Positions 44,413 through 46,158 of a stretch of DNA of 46,158 bases are shown piece after piece (position 1 is the stretch's first letter; each line of letters opens with the position of its first letter). Under the pieces are notes generated by a model. It searched no databases and had not been told where the DNA came from. It saw only the letters and a list, made by a program, of their open reading frames with translations. A program made the translations under genes and the position numbers. Source of the stretch: Phallusia fumigata (Eukaryota > Chordata > Ascidiacea > Phlebobranchia > Ascidiidae); assembly GCA_008931825.1 (NCBI GenBank), contig QXVZ01013327.1, forward strand, positions 1-46,158, read 5' to 3'.

Positions 44413-44670
44413 GCTGATTCACACCAGATGCGTTTAATGGTTGCGCTACGGTTTTTTGATCTCGAGGCAAGCGGCGGGGCACTTACACCAGTCAGGACCA
44501 GAGGTCTATCTATCAAACATAAAACACTTTGGCCGTGTCTGATAGATAAACTTTGCTCGCGGCTGGTGTGAATGCCCCGCTGCTTGCTGCAAGATCAAAA
44601 AACCGCACCGCAACCGTTAATGTTTTTTGATGTTGCGATAAGCGGCGGGGCATTCACACCAGCTGATGCG
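44413..44670. mobile_element. Foldback MITE with near-perfect long hairpin
   Basis: The left arm 44431-44517 and right arm 44535-44621 are inverted copies: GGTTGCGCTACGGTTTTTTG pairs with its counterpart at about 44592-44617. Inside are CTATCTATCA and TGATAGATAA flanking a loop of about 17 bases. A third, partial unit (44622-44664) repeats the outer arm in direct orientation, and TTCACACCAG occurs at 44418 and 44652, possibly marking the ends. No protein is encoded. Confidence 0.75.
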
Positions 44671-44984
44671 ACGACGACTGATTTAACTTTCCGTCAGCCG
44701 CAGTTGTTGGCTGGGTGCTCTGCTGGAGGCAGAACTTTGTTTTTGTAGGCTATTTGGCTTTAATCAATTTCTGGTAGTTTGAAGTAGTTTTGTTTTTTGG
44801 TAGTTTAAAGAATTAAATGTAATGAAATACTGATGGCAATGAAAATATTGTGTTTGATTTTTCAATCCACTTTAATGGAATACTAATTACCAATGGTGCG
44901 AATTTGGTTGTATTTAACTTCTGATGATTTTCTATAAACTTCTGTTTATAGATTTGTTTGTTTAATGATTTTGAACTCCTAAAA

Positions 44985-45919
44985 ATGTTCAATGAAATGC
45001 TTATTCAAATGGTGCAAGATTCTCCCTGTATTTATGATTCCCGAAGCAGACTGTATAAAAATCAAAAGAGAAAAGAAAATGTTTGGCAACACATTGGTTG
45101 GAGCACTGGCCACCCAGGTGGGAGTAATGTAGCCTACTAATATTCTATCTGACAATAACTACTTAAATGTTGTTTTAGTGGAAAAATGCATGAAGCGCTG
45201 GAGAAGTTTAAGAGACCGCTTTGCAAAAGAAAAGCGGAAAATTGAAAATTCACAGAGGAGTGGTGCTGCTGCTGAAAACTTGCCAGTGTGGAAACATTAT
45301 GAAGCATTAAAATTTTTGCAGGATCATTTAAGGCATAAATTGTGAGTAATTTTGGCATAAATTCTGAATGTATTGCACTTTTAACAACTATGATTTTTTA
45401 CAGGACTGTTGGAAACAATTCTTCAAGTCCTGTGATTGACTATACACAGGATGAAACTGTGGCAGAAGAAGGTATTTGTTTTTATTTATGTTTCAATCAT
45501 TTCAACTCAATATAATTACAGCTGTGTTTTGCAGAAGGTATAACACTTGAAGTGGTGGATAAAAATTCTGATCAATCCAGTCCATCAAGTGCATCTGAGG
45601 CATCAACCTCTAGGCAAGGCAAGAAGCGAAAACGTTCAGATCGAATAGACTTTCAGGTAGGTTTATTTTAGTAAAAGTGTAATTTCTGTTATTTACATTT
45701 TTTATGCTATTTCAGGAAAGTATTTGTAACATGCTTCGCCAGAATGCAGAAAACATTTCGAAAGTAACAAAGGCATCCAACATTGGACAAAGTAATGGAT
45801 TTTCAAACTTTGGAATCTTTGTTGCATCAAGCTTGACAAGCATGCCCCAAGCTAAAGCATATGAGTCCATTGCAGTAATATCACAGCATCTGGCATCACA
45901 ACATGCAAATTGGGACTAA
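44985..45919 (+). CDS. MADF-BESS domain protein (Adf-1-like DNA-binding factor), 5 exons
   Basis: MADF domains are Myb/SANT-like DNA-binding folds and BESS motifs mediate protein interaction; together they mark Adf-1-type nuclear regulators. Exons 44985-45117, 45179-45341, 45404-45471, 45535-45656 and 45716-45919 join in phase to 229 residues. MADF spans about residues 1-97: MVQDSPCIYDSRSRLYKNQK, then VWQHIGW, KCMKRWRSLRDRFAKEKRK and LPVWKHYEALKFLQDHL. A Ser-rich linker follows with a basic nuclear-signal-like KKRKR. The C-terminus NFGIFVASSLTSMPQAKAYE fits BESS. The start is the first ATG in the MADF frame; an acceptor-like AG at about 44950 could be a spliced-leader site or join an unseen first exon. 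Such genes arise both as host factors and from transposon accessory proteins. Confidence 0.85.
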
Positions 45920-46158
45920 GTTAAATTGTGCATGTACTTTTTTACATTCATAATTGTTTGGCTTGTGTATTTTGAAATATTCTTCACTGATTTTACCTTT
46001 TCTACTTTTTTTTTATATTTTTCAACTTCTGCAGCATGTGTTTTTTGTGTTCCCAACTGAGTTCTTTCATAGCTATTTTTCTGCCCATTTTAAAACATGA
46101 AAATGTATCAATGAAATTGTGTGTTTTATTAAGTCTCCATATTTTCATTCCATATACA
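45920..46158. other. 3' flank of the MADF-BESS gene
   Basis: T-rich sequence to the window edge. No canonical AATAAA is seen close to the stop codon, and no other feature. Confidence 0.4.

Overview
The window is chordate, most likely tunicate (Ciona-like), nuclear DNA. It is AT-rich, with compact multi-exon genes, short introns with GT-AG ends, many short transposon remnants, and sharply mosaic CpG content. Five protein-coding genes can be supported by reading the translations and splice sites directly: an MRNIP homologue (minus, 3 exons), HOIL-1/RBCK1 (minus, one exon), a Gremlin-type DAN-family BMP antagonist (plus), a formin of the FMN type (minus, at least 25 exons over about 18.4 kb) and a MADF-BESS DNA-binding protein (plus, 5 exons). 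Naming rests on remembered family motifs; no database search was possible.

Layout: 0.9-2.4 kb MRNIP; 2.98-3.70 kb a head-to-tail duplication whose joint is a single N; 3.8-4.1 kb a degenerate tandem repeat of about 80 bp; 5.3-6.9 kb RBCK1; 7.2-8.2 kb a foldback-like element whose long inverted arms are arrays of a 20-bp repeat and which encloses a protein-like ORF; 8.2-12.9 kb AT-rich intergenic DNA with repeat remnants and a tRNA-like relic; 13.6-14.6 kb Gremlin; 14.6-20.9 kb CpG-rich DNA with no recognised gene; 20.9-39.4 kb formin; 39.4-44.9 kb intergenic DNA rich in inverted-repeat elements; 45.0-45.9 kb MADF-BESS gene.

The main result is that Gremlin and formin lie next to each other and convergent, as GREM1 and FMN1 do in vertebrates, where enhancers of the limb gene Grem1 lie in and beyond the 3' part of Fmn1. 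Here the 3' part of formin (from about 31.1 kb leftwards) shares a CpG-rich, higher-GC domain with Gremlin and has introns of 2.4, 4.9 and 2.6 kb. The 5' part is AT-rich with introns mostly below 1 kb. The boundary falls inside the formin gene, and codon choice changes with it. This is what an old regulatory block with formin as bystander would look like, but regulatory activity is inferred, not seen.

One FH2 coil segment of the formin (about 31 residues in the vertebrate protein) was not found. The flanking exons splice in frame without it, so it may be an unrecognised exon or a real shortening.
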